A DNA stretch of 64,000 nucleotides from Gaetbulibacter_B jejuensis (GTDB lineage Bacteria > Bacteroidota > Bacteroidia > Flavobacteriales > Flavobacteriaceae). The stretch spans positions 62,001 through 126,000 of the forward strand of contig NZ_BAAAGF010000001.1 of assembly GCF_039524015.1 (NCBI RefSeq). The letters are read 5' to 3'. Position numbers and translations under genes: made by a program. This document shows positions 9,571-17,272 of the stretch, piece after piece; the stretch's first letter is position 1; every line of letters begins with the position of its first letter. The notes beneath the pieces were generated by a model. That model worked only from the letters and a program-made list of their open reading frames with translations, was not told the origin of the DNA and ran no database searches.

Positions 9571-10981
9571 AAAACCATTTAATAGTTAAGTCTACTAATT
9601 TCTGCTTAAAGTTATTGTAAGGAGGCATTAGTAAATCTACAGCACCAATAGTGTGTTGTTTTAATACAGACCGTTGATTGGTAAATTCCAAAAAGCCAAA
9701 ATATCCATGCGATTTTCCAATTCCGCTATTGTTTGATCCTCCAAAAGGTAAATTATGGTTTAAAAACTGTAACAAATTGTGGTTAACACAAGTACTTCCT
9801 GCTCTTGTGTTATTAATAATGTGTTTTATAGTCTTCTTATTTTTACTGAAAATATATAAGGCAAGCGGCTTTTCTTTTGAATTAATATAGTCGATAACCT
9901 CATCAATATTACCGTAAGTTTTTACAGGAAGAATTGGTCCAAAAATTTCGTTTTTCATCAGTGCACTATCTTCAGAAGCATCAAAAACTAAAGTAGGTTC
10001 TATATAATTATCTTCTTCTTTATAGCTTCCTCCTATTTCTATAGTTGCATTTTTTAATGATGCATCTTCTAAATAAGACTTTAATCGTTCAAAATGTTTT
10101 CTGTTTATTATCCTAGCCAAAGAGTTGGACTCAGAGGCTTTTTCTGAATAGAATTCATCTAAATGCTGTTTAAAACTTGCTATAAATGCTGTTTTAATAG
10201 TTTCGTTTATGAATACATAATCTGGAGCAATACAGGTTTGACCAACATTCATGAATTTTCCAAAAATTATTTTCTTCACCACTTTATCCAAATTGGTGGT
10301 ATCATCAATTATGGTTGGCGATTTACCTCCAAGTTCTAAAGTTACTGATGTTAAATGCTCCGAAGCTGCTTTCATTACTATTTTACCAACTTGTGGAGAA
10401 CCTGTAAAAAAGATATGATTAAAAGGTAGCTTTAAAAGTTCCTGAGAAACTTCTACCTCTCCTTCAACTAGCGCAATTTCATTATCGTCAAACAACTCCT
10501 CAATTATATCACTCATCACTTTAGAGGTATGAGGTGTCATTTCGCTAGGTTTTAAAATTACAGTATTGCCTGCTGCTATTGCAGAGACTAATGGTCCAAA
10601 AGTAAGATTGACAGGAAAATTCCATGGTGAAATAATTAAACAAACACCTTTTGCCTCGTTTTTAATATATGATGAGCTTCCTAAAAGAGAAATGGGTGTT
10701 TCTACTTTTTGAGGCTTTAACCAAGACTTTAGATTTCGTTTTACAAAATTAATTTCATCGATAACAGGATATATCTCAGTTAAGTCAGTTTCTAACTGTG
10801 GTTTCTTGAAGTCACTATACAATGCATCTCTAAGCCTTTGTTTATAGGTAAACTCTAATGCGTTCTTTAAACGGTTAAGTTTCTTTATACGTGCTTTGTA
10901 TGTTGTATTCCCAACAGAAAACTGATTGATTTTCTGACTGTTAAACAGATTTAAATAGGTATTTTCACTCTTATTTACCAT
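9569..10981 (-). CDS. aldehyde dehydrogenase (ALDH3-like)
   Basis: 470 residues, the length of the short class-3 type. The cofactor and active-site motifs are present: ISPWNFPVNLTFGPL, LELGGKSP with the general-base Glu near 216, and GQTCIAPDY with the catalytic Cys near 250. The C-terminal NLPFGGSNNSGIGKSHGYFG and hydrophobic tail resemble enzymes acting on fatty or aromatic aldehydes. It oxidises aldehydes to acids with NAD(P)+; the real substrate is unknown. It reads alone on this strand apart from a possible small reading frame just upstream. Confidence 0.9.
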   Translation of the reverse strand: MVNKSENTYLNLFNSQKINQFSVGNTTYKARIKKLNRLKNALEFTYKQRLRDALYSDFKKPQLETDLTEIYPVIDEINFVKRNLKSWLKPQKVETPISLLGSSSYIKNEAKGVCLIISPWNFPVNLTFGPLVSAIAAGNTVILKPSEMTPHTSKVMSDIIEELFDDNEIALVEGEVEVSQELLKLPFNHIFFTGSPQVGKIVMKAASEHLTSVTLELGGKSPTIIDDTTNLDKVVKKIIFGKFMNVGQTCIAPDYVFINETIKTAFIASFKQHLDEFYSEKASESNSLARIINRKHFERLKSYLEDASLKNATIEIGGSYKEEDNYIEPTLVFDASEDSALMKNEIFGPILPVKTYGNIDEVIDYINSKEKPLALYIFSKNKKTIKHIINNTRAGSTCVNHNLLQFLNHNLPFGGSNNSGIGKSHGYFGFLEFTNQRSVLKQHTIGAVDLLMPPYNNFKQKLVDLTIKWF

Positions 10982-10983
10982 TT

Positions 10984-11055
10984 CTAAACAACGTTTTTAT
11001 TGGGCTCAAAGCTCATTTTGTGCATTTCACCGATGTTTTTTACCATGCTTTTCAT
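10984..11055 (-). CDS. possible micro-ORF directly upstream of the aldehyde dehydrogenase
   Basis: The frame encodes 23 residues from ATG (MKSMVKNIGEMHKMSFEPNK...) and ends 2 bp before the ALDH start. The same frame is open about 20 codons further upstream and reads protein-like (LNILDENSRLLDK), but has no ATG there. It could be a small translated leader, a gene with an unusual start, or chance. Low confidence. Confidence 0.25.
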   Translation of the reverse strand: MKSMVKNIGEMHKMSFEPNKNVV

Positions 11056-11157
11056 CTTATCTAGTAATCGACTGTTTTCATCTAAAATATTTAAACTAGC
11101 CTTAAATGTTACGTTTCTTTGACAAGAATTTTAAAATAAACCCTTTATAACAAGGTC

Positions 11158-11424
11158 ATGAAAAAAGTTTTAATATTTTTAGTTTTTTTAAGTTTACCTC
11201 TACTTTCTGTAGGACAAAATGATATCGCTACTAACAAAAATAGTGATACTATTGAAACTACAACTAAGAAAGAAGATACTCAGTCTAAAAAAGAGACTAC
11301 AGATAGTTCTAAATTCAAATCAGAATTAATGAACTTAAACCACAAAAAAAGCAATGATATTATTAGTATTAAAGCTTACAGAAAAAGTTTACAAATAAAA
11401 GTAAAGACCATAAAGCTTTGCTAG
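11158..11424 (+). CDS. small exported protein of unknown function
   Basis: 88 residues. A clear signal peptide (MKKVLIFLVFLSLPLLSVGQ) is followed by a Thr/Lys/Asp/Glu-rich low-complexity stretch and a basic tail (SIKAYRKSLQIKVKTIKLC) ending in Cys. No known domain is recognised. A strong terminator begins 17 bases after the stop, so it forms a monocistronic unit. The tail looks more conserved in character than the linker and may be the functional part. Confidence 0.7.
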   Translation: MKKVLIFLVFLSLPLLSVGQNDIATNKNSDTIETTTKKEDTQSKKETTDSSKFKSELMNLNHKKSNDIISIKAYRKSLQIKVKTIKLC

Positions 11425-11440
11425 AATAAATAAAGATTAT

Positions 11441-11474
11441 AAAAAAAGCCGAAACAATTGTTTCGGCTTTTTTT
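11441..11474 (+). terminator. intrinsic terminator
   Basis: A 34-nt palindrome, AAAAAAAGCCGAAACAA with its exact complement, ends in seven T. It separates the small exported protein gene from polA. Confidence 0.92.
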
Positions 11475-11523
11475 ATTAGTATTCTTAAGTTTTGTAGTTT
11501 TATAGACTTCAAAATTTCAAAAA

Positions 11524-14373
11524 ATGTCAGACCAAAAACGTCTTTTCCTAGTCGATGCTTACGCGTTAATTTTTCGTGGGTATTACGCCTTTATTAAAAA
11601 TCCAAGAATCAACTCAAAAGGCATCGATACGTCTGCCATTATGGGTTTTATGAACTCACTTTTAGATGTTATAAAACGTGAGCGTCCAGACCATTTAGCC
11701 GTATGTTTCGATAAAGGTGGAAGTACAGATAGAGTAGAAATGTTTGAGGCTTACAAAGCCAATCGCGACGAAACGCCAGAAGCCATAAAAGTTGCCGTAC
11801 CTTACATTCAAGAGATTTTAAAAGCAATGCATATTCCTATTATGGTGAAGGAAGGTTATGAAGCCGACGACGTTATAGGAACCCTATCGAAACAAGCCGA
11901 AAAACAAGGTTATCAAACCTTTATGGTTACACCTGATAAGGATTTTGCGCAGTTAGTGTCTGAAAATATTTTTATGTACCGTCCAAAATCGTTTGGAGGT
12001 GGTTACGAAACTTGGGGCATTCCAGAAGTACAGAAAAAATTTGAAGTTGAAGATCCGTTACAGGTAATTGATTTCTTAGGAATGATGGGAGATTCCAGCG
12101 ACAACATCCCAGGTTTACCTGGTGTTGGCGAAAAAACTGCGAAAAAATTCTTGAAAGCCTACGGAAGTATAGAAGGTTTGTTTGAAAACATCCACGAACT
12201 GAAAGGTAAAATGAAAGAGAAAGTTGAAGCTAATCAAGAATTAGGCTTACTGTCGAAAAAACTGGCTACCATAATGCTTGATGTTCCTGTGGAATTTGAT
12301 GAAAAAGATTTTGAAATGTGCGACCCAGATATTGAAGCAGTCAAAACCATTTTTCAAGATTTAGAGTTTAGACGACTTACTGAAAACTTCTTAAAAACTT
12401 TTGCTGCGGAAGATACTCAAGTAACTGCTGAAACAACATCGAAAACGGAGGAAAAAGTAAAACCAAAAACAATCTCAACAGCTGGTGCAGGTCAATTTTC
12501 TCTATTTGGAGGCGATGTTAATGAGGTAGATACCGAAACAAACTCAGCATCGCATACCCGAAAAACCGCAGAAACCACAAGCCATTTTTACCAAAGTGTC
12601 GCTTCTGGTATGGCAACAAAACTTTTCATTAAAAATTTAATGAATCAAACTTCGGTGTGTTTTGATACTGAAACCACAGGTTTAAATCCGTTAACTGCCG
12701 AATTAGTTGGTATTGCATTTTCATGGGAAATTGGTAAAGGATTTTACTTGCCATTTCCTGAAGATAAAACCGAAGCACAAGAACTTATTGAACAGTTACG
12801 TCCGTTTTTTGAAAGTGAAACCATTGAAAAAATTGGTCAGAATTTAAAATACGACATTAAAGTTTTAGCCAAATACAACATCGAGGTAAAAGGCAAATTG
12901 TTCGATACCATGTTAGCGCATTACCTCATCAATCCAGATATGCGCCACAATATGGATGTTTTGGCAGAAACCTATTTGAATTACACACCAATTTCTATTG
13001 AAACGTTAATTGGCAAGAAAGGAAAAAATCAGCTTTCAATGCGCGATGTTCCTCTGGAAAAACAAACCGAATATGCTGTTGAAGATGCCGACATTACCCT
13101 TCAATTAAAAGAACATTTTCAAAATGAATTAGGCGAAGCCAATACGCAAACCTTGTTTGATGATATTGAAATTCCATTACTGCGCGTTTTAGCAGCTATG
13201 GAATTGGAAGGCATTAATTTAGACAAAGAATTTTTAGCATCACTAGCAGAACAACTAAACAATGATATTGCTACACTTGAAAAGCGCATTTACGAAGCTG
13301 CTGGCGAAGAATTCAACATTGCTTCACCTAAACAATTGGGTGTTATTTTGTTTGAAAAAATGAAGCTGGTTGACAAACCTAAAAAGACCAAAACTGGGCA
13401 ATATTCTACCGCTGAAGATGTATTGAGTTATTTGGCTAAAGACCACGAAATCATTCAAAACATTCTTGGCTTTAGAGGTTTAAGCAAACTTAAAAGCACC
13501 TATGTTGATGCGTTACCACTTCAGGTTGAAGAAACCACAGGAAGAGTACACACCGATTATATGCAAACCGTTGCTGCTACTGGTCGTTTAAGTAGCAACA
13601 ACCCGAACTTACAGAACATTCCTATTCGTACCGAGCGTGGTCGTCAAGTGCGAAAGGCGTTTATTCCTAGAAGCGAAGATTACACCCTTTTAGCTGCCGA
13701 TTATTCTCAAATTGAATTACGCATTATCGCAGCCTTAAGTGAAGAAGAAACCATGATTGAAGCCTTTAACAACGGTGAAGATATTCACGCTTCAACCGCT
13801 GCAAAAGTGTTTAATGTAGCTATTGAAGACGTCACACGCGAACAACGTAGCAACGCCAAAACTGTAAACTTCGGTATTATTTATGGCGTTTCTGCTTTCG
13901 GGTTAAGCAATCAAACTAATTTATCTCGTAGTGAAGCCAAAGAGTTAATCGACACGTATTACGAAACCTATCCGAAGTTAAAAAACTACATCAGCAAGCA
14001 AGTCGATTTTGCACGCGACCATGGCTATGTGCAGACCGTTTTAGGCCGTCGCAGATATTTAAAAGACATCAATTCTAGAAACGCGGTTGTTCGTGGTGCT
14101 GCCGAACGTAATGCGGTAAATGCGCCAATTCAAGGTAGTGCTGCCGACATTATTAAACTCGCTATGATTGCCATTTACAACAAACTTGAAGCTGGCAATT
14201 ACAAAACAAAAATGCTACTGCAAGTGCACGATGAATTGGTTTTCGACGTTTATAAACCAGAACTAGAAACCATTTCAACTTTAATTAAAACCGAAATGGA
14301 AAACGCTTATAAACTAGCTGTACCGTTAGATGTTGAGTTGGATACGGGTAACAACTGGCTTGAGGCGCATTAA
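11524..14373 (+). CDS. polA: DNA polymerase I
   Basis: 949 residues, full length with all three domains. The 5'-3' exonuclease part (1-290) has LFLVDAYALIFRGYYAF and GDSSDNIPGLPGVGEKTA. The 3'-5' proofreading domain (about 350-530) keeps its acidic motif CFDTETTGLNP at residue 379. The polymerase domain (about 560-949) has motif A ADYSQIELR near 724, motif B RSNAKTVNFGIIYG and motif C QVHDELVFD near 902. It acts in Okazaki-fragment maturation and repair synthesis. The extra low-complexity linker (about 300-345) between the exonuclease domains is common in Bacteroidetes. Confidence 0.97.
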   Translation: MSDQKRLFLVDAYALIFRGYYAFIKNPRINSKGIDTSAIMGFMNSLLDVIKRERPDHLAVCFDKGGSTDRVEMFEAYKANRDETPEAIKVAVPYIQEILKAMHIPIMVKEGYEADDVIGTLSKQAEKQGYQTFMVTPDKDFAQLVSENIFMYRPKSFGGGYETWGIPEVQKKFEVEDPLQVIDFLGMMGDSSDNIPGLPGVGEKTAKKFLKAYGSIEGLFENIHELKGKMKEKVEANQELGLLSKKLATIMLDVPVEFDEKDFEMCDPDIEAVKTIFQDLEFRRLTENFLKTFAAEDTQVTAETTSKTEEKVKPKTISTAGAGQFSLFGGDVNEVDTETNSASHTRKTAETTSHFYQSVASGMATKLFIKNLMNQTSVCFDTETTGLNPLTAELVGIAFSWEIGKGFYLPFPEDKTEAQELIEQLRPFFESETIEKIGQNLKYDIKVLAKYNIEVKGKLFDTMLAHYLINPDMRHNMDVLAETYLNYTPISIETLIGKKGKNQLSMRDVPLEKQTEYAVEDADITLQLKEHFQNELGEANTQTLFDDIEIPLLRVLAAMELEGINLDKEFLASLAEQLNNDIATLEKRIYEAAGEEFNIASPKQLGVILFEKMKLVDKPKKTKTGQYSTAEDVLSYLAKDHEIIQNILGFRGLSKLKSTYVDALPLQVEETTGRVHTDYMQTVAATGRLSSNNPNLQNIPIRTERGRQVRKAFIPRSEDYTLLAADYSQIELRIIAALSEEETMIEAFNNGEDIHASTAAKVFNVAIEDVTREQRSNAKTVNFGIIYGVSAFGLSNQTNLSRSEAKELIDTYYETYPKLKNYISKQVDFARDHGYVQTVLGRRRYLKDINSRNAVVRGAAERNAVNAPIQGSAADIIKLAMIAIYNKLEAGNYKTKMLLQVHDELVFDVYKPELETISTLIKTEMENAYKLAVPLDVELDTGNNWLEAH

Positions 14374-14393
14374 TTTTTTAATCTTTTTATAAT

Positions 14394-15347
14394 TTGAAAA
14401 TAGACAAGTTTGTTCTTGCTATTATAATCGTTGTTATAACAGCATATATTTATCCACATTTAGGTGCTGGTGAAAGCGCAAAACTTTTAAATACGCTGAG
14501 CAGTATTGGTATTTCACTCATCTTTTTTTTCTACGGATTAAAATTGAGTCCAGAACAGATAAAATTAGGGTTAAAAAACTGGAAATTACATGTGCTTATT
14601 CAAAGTATAACGTTTGTAGTTTTCCCTTTAATTGTGTTGGCAGTGCAACCCTTTATTTCTTCCGATAATAAATCGTTGTGGTTAGCTTTTATGTTTTTGG
14701 CAGCTTTACCTTCAACCGTTTCGTCCTCAGTGGTTATGGTATCTATTGCAAAGGGTAACATTCCTGCTGCTATTTTTAATGCGAGTATTTCGGGACTAAT
14801 TGGAGTTGTGCTCACACCGCTTTGGATTGGTTTTTTTATGACTTCTACCAATACCGATTATAGTTTAATCGATGTTTATCAAAAATTGTTATTGGAAATT
14901 TTAGCACCTGTTATTCTTGGTTTATTGTTACGACGTTTTTTAGGTGCTTTCGCATTAAAACACAGTAAAAAAATAACACTGTTTGATAAAAGCGTGATTT
15001 TATTAATTATCTATAAAAGCTTTTCAAAATCCTTTTTAGACCGCATTTTTGACAACTTAAGTATTATCAACTTAATTGGCGTTTTTCTTCTGGCTGTTGT
15101 ATTATTTTGGCTCGTGTATTTCTTAATCGGATTTATAAGTAAGAAACTTAATTTCACTATTGAAGATCGCATTACAGCTCAATTTTGTGGTACCAAAAAA
15201 TCGTTAGTTCATGGTACGGTATTTTCGAAAATACTATTTCAAAATGCTTCTTTTTTAGGCGTTATTTTACTACCAATTATGATGTTTCACGCATTTCAAA
15301 TTTTAGCTATAAGCGTGATTGCTTCAAAACATTCTAAACGGAATTAA
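14394..15347 (+). CDS. SBF-like (bile acid:Na+ symporter family) membrane transporter
   Basis: 317 residues with about nine or ten membrane helices. LAALPSTVSSSVVMVSIAKG and NASISGLIGVVLTPLW match the SBF-like/YfeH branch of the bile acid:sodium symporter superfamily. The start is TTG (frame MKIDKFVLAII...), 20 bp after polA; no upstream ATG exists in frame. Probably cotranscribed with polA. Substrate is unknown; family members move organic anions with sodium. Confidence 0.85.
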   Translation: MKIDKFVLAIIIVVITAYIYPHLGAGESAKLLNTLSSIGISLIFFFYGLKLSPEQIKLGLKNWKLHVLIQSITFVVFPLIVLAVQPFISSDNKSLWLAFMFLAALPSTVSSSVVMVSIAKGNIPAAIFNASISGLIGVVLTPLWIGFFMTSTNTDYSLIDVYQKLLLEILAPVILGLLLRRFLGAFALKHSKKITLFDKSVILLIIYKSFSKSFLDRIFDNLSIINLIGVFLLAVVLFWLVYFLIGFISKKLNFTIEDRITAQFCGTKKSLVHGTVFSKILFQNASFLGVILLPIMMFHAFQILAISVIASKHSKRN

Positions 15348-15359
15348 GTGTTGTTTGAA

Positions 15360-16316
15360 TTAAAGTTTAGAAATAGCCTTTTCTAGAATACTTTTTATCT
15401 GGTACTTTAAACTTTCAGGTTCTATGATTTTTGCATAATCTGAAAAAACGATATACCATCTTGAAAAACCATGTTCTACATAAGGTGTTAAGAATGTCAT
15501 TTCAACATAATTGCCTTTTACTTTTTCTGACACAAATCCGTGTTGCCATTTGCTATTGTTTATAAATCGAACAACAGATTTATCTACCTGAATAACTACT
15601 TTTGTTTTTTCTACGTCATTCAATTTGTTGCGGTAATCATCTAAGGTAATATGCTCTCTGGTAAAACCATGTTGAGTAGGTTTTATAGCTTGCATTCTAT
15701 CGGTTCTGAATTGACGGTAATCCTTCCGAAGATGGCAAAAGCCCAACACATACCAAAATCCTGTTTCGTGATAGATGCCAACAGGCTCTACAAAACGTTC
15801 GGTAGGATTTTCGTTGTTAAGCGCCTGATATTTTAGATGTACTTGACGCTTTTCTGCAATACTTTCAAAAAGTACTTCAAGCGCATTGGGCAAATCATCA
15901 TTAAATAGTTTATGAGAAGGGTCGACTAATATTTGAGATTCTAAAGCCGAAATCCAATCCTTTTCACGTCCACGTAATACGGATTTCAACTTCAACATTG
16001 CAGATTCGTAGTAATTTCCTAACGATTTATCTACAAATTTCTGCATGAGTTTTTCGGCAGCAACAAAACTACCTGCTTCTTCGCGTGTAAACATAACTGG
16101 TGGCAAACGATACCCTTCCATTATAGAATAACCAACACCTGCCTCACTAATGATAGGCACACCAGAAGCCTCTAGCGTACGAATATCGCGATAAATGGTT
16201 CGTAAACTTACCTGAAACCTATCGGCTAATTCTTGTGCTTTTACAATGCGTTTGGATTGCAATTGAATAAGTATGGCTACAATTCTATCAAAACGTTTTA
16301 CAGTGTCTAAACTCAT
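15360..16316 (-). CDS. YafY-type transcriptional regulator (HTH_11 + WYL)
   Basis: 318 residues from the ATG at 16316, chosen because MSLDTVKRFDRIVAILIQLQ is the usual family N-terminus; an upstream in-frame ATG at 16385 would add 23 unlikely residues. The HTH (about 20-55, LADRFQVSLRTIYRDIRTLE) is followed by a WYL domain with the WYVLGFCHLRKDYRQFRTDR segment. WYL regulators sense nucleic acids or small ligands. It is divergent from a DinB-family gene, with two identical inverted repeats in between, so it probably controls that gene and itself. Confidence 0.92.
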   Translation of the reverse strand: MSLDTVKRFDRIVAILIQLQSKRIVKAQELADRFQVSLRTIYRDIRTLEASGVPIISEAGVGYSIMEGYRLPPVMFTREEAGSFVAAEKLMQKFVDKSLGNYYESAMLKLKSVLRGREKDWISALESQILVDPSHKLFNDDLPNALEVLFESIAEKRQVHLKYQALNNENPTERFVEPVGIYHETGFWYVLGFCHLRKDYRQFRTDRMQAIKPTQHGFTREHITLDDYRNKLNDVEKTKVVIQVDKSVVRFINNSKWQHGFVSEKVKGNYVEMTFLTPYVEHGFSRWYIVFSDYAKIIEPESLKYQIKSILEKAISKL

Positions 16317-16427
16317 AATGCTGTAACATATATCCCAAAGATAGGTTTTCAGGTTGAAGTTTGTATTTAATTTACCCTTCAACATAATTATTAATCATTA
16401 ATAAGACACAAAAATAGATGTGGTGTA

Positions 16428-16443
16428 TGACAAGGGTTTGTCA
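16428..16443. promoter_or_regulatory. operator-like inverted repeat 1
   Basis: TGACA-AGGGTT-TGTCA: two 5-bp arms with a 6-bp spacer, upstream of the YafY-type regulator gene. The same arms and spacer length recur 49 bp further right. Candidate WYL-regulator binding site, by inference. Confidence 0.6.
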
Positions 16444-16476
16444 GTTGAAATTTTTTAAAACTTTATTTTTTACTAC

Positions 16477-16492
16477 TGACACAAAGCTGTCA
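16477..16492. promoter_or_regulatory. operator-like inverted repeat 2
   Basis: TGACA-CAAAGC-TGTCA, with arms identical to repeat 1 and a different 6-bp spacer. It lies 54 bp before the DinB gene start, where it would overlap that gene's promoter. Confidence 0.6.
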
Positions 16493-16546
16493 CTATGCAC
16501 TTGTAATTTTGATTTCAAATAACAAGAACATCAAAAAACAAAAAAC

Positions 16547-17038
16547 ATGGAAACAAACACCAACACTACATTACAAACAGTAATTACACCTGAAGAATTA
16601 CTAGCCCATTGGCAAGGACATCGTAACTTAACTCGACGTGTTATTGAAGCTTTTCCGGAAGACGATTTTTTTAATTATTCCATTGGTGGCATGCGCACCT
16701 TTGCCGAAATGGTTATGGAACTTTTGGGTATTGCAGGACCAGGAATAAAAGAAATTGCCACGGCAGAAACAGCACAACTCATAGAAAACGTAGAACACAA
16801 CAATAAGAAAGCTCAAATTTTAGAGTTGTGGGATAAGGCCACCAAAGATATTGACACCTATTGGACACAGATAAAACCAGAACAATTTCATGACACCATT
16901 AAAAGTTTTGGTCAGTATGAAGGTACTGTTTGGTCATCTATTTTTTATTTCATTGACAATGAAATTCATCATCGCGGACAAGCCTATGTGTATTTACGTG
17001 CTTTAAATATTGAACCACCTTTCTTTTACGAACGCTAA
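16547..17038 (+). CDS. DinB-family protein
   Basis: 163 residues forming a predicted four-helix bundle. Histidines placed as in DinB/YfiT metal sites are seen in LLAHWQGHRNLTRRV and FIDNEIHHRGQAYVYLR. Family members are metal-dependent, often thiol transferases or stress proteins of unknown reaction. It is divergent from a YafY-type regulator that probably controls it, a pairing often seen. A small gene follows 10 bp later, likely in the same transcript. Confidence 0.88.
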   Translation: METNTNTTLQTVITPEELLAHWQGHRNLTRRVIEAFPEDDFFNYSIGGMRTFAEMVMELLGIAGPGIKEIATAETAQLIENVEHNNKKAQILELWDKATKDIDTYWTQIKPEQFHDTIKSFGQYEGTVWSSIFYFIDNEIHHRGQAYVYLRALNIEPPFFYER

Positions 17039-17048
17039 AATTTACAGC

Positions 17049-17267
17049 ATGAATTCTGTTTTGGTCTTTAAAACATCTATCACTTCAAATCGTGAAATTA
17101 AAGAGTTAAAGCCTGTTTTAAATAGCTTAATTGCCAAAAATGGATATTGGAATTTTGACTTGGAAGATTGTGACAATATCTTCCGAGTTGAAACCAAAAC
17201 CATTACACCTTATGCTATTTCACAGGCCTTTAAAAGTCTTGGTTTTTATTGTGAAGAATTGGATTAG
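17049..17267 (+). CDS. small conserved-looking protein, unknown function
   Basis: 72 residues from the ATG at 17049, which lies just after the DinB stop; an earlier in-frame ATG at 17010 is inside that gene. MNSVLVFKTSITSNREIKEL and the later TKTITPYAISQAFKSLGFYC suggest a small beta-alpha-beta ferredoxin-like fold of the HMA/ACT sort, but it lacks a CxxC metal motif. It would be expressed with the DinB gene. No function is assigned. Confidence 0.75.
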   Translation: MNSVLVFKTSITSNREIKELKPVLNSLIAKNGYWNFDLEDCDNIFRVETKTITPYAISQAFKSLGFYCEELD

Positions 17268-17272
17268 AAAAC

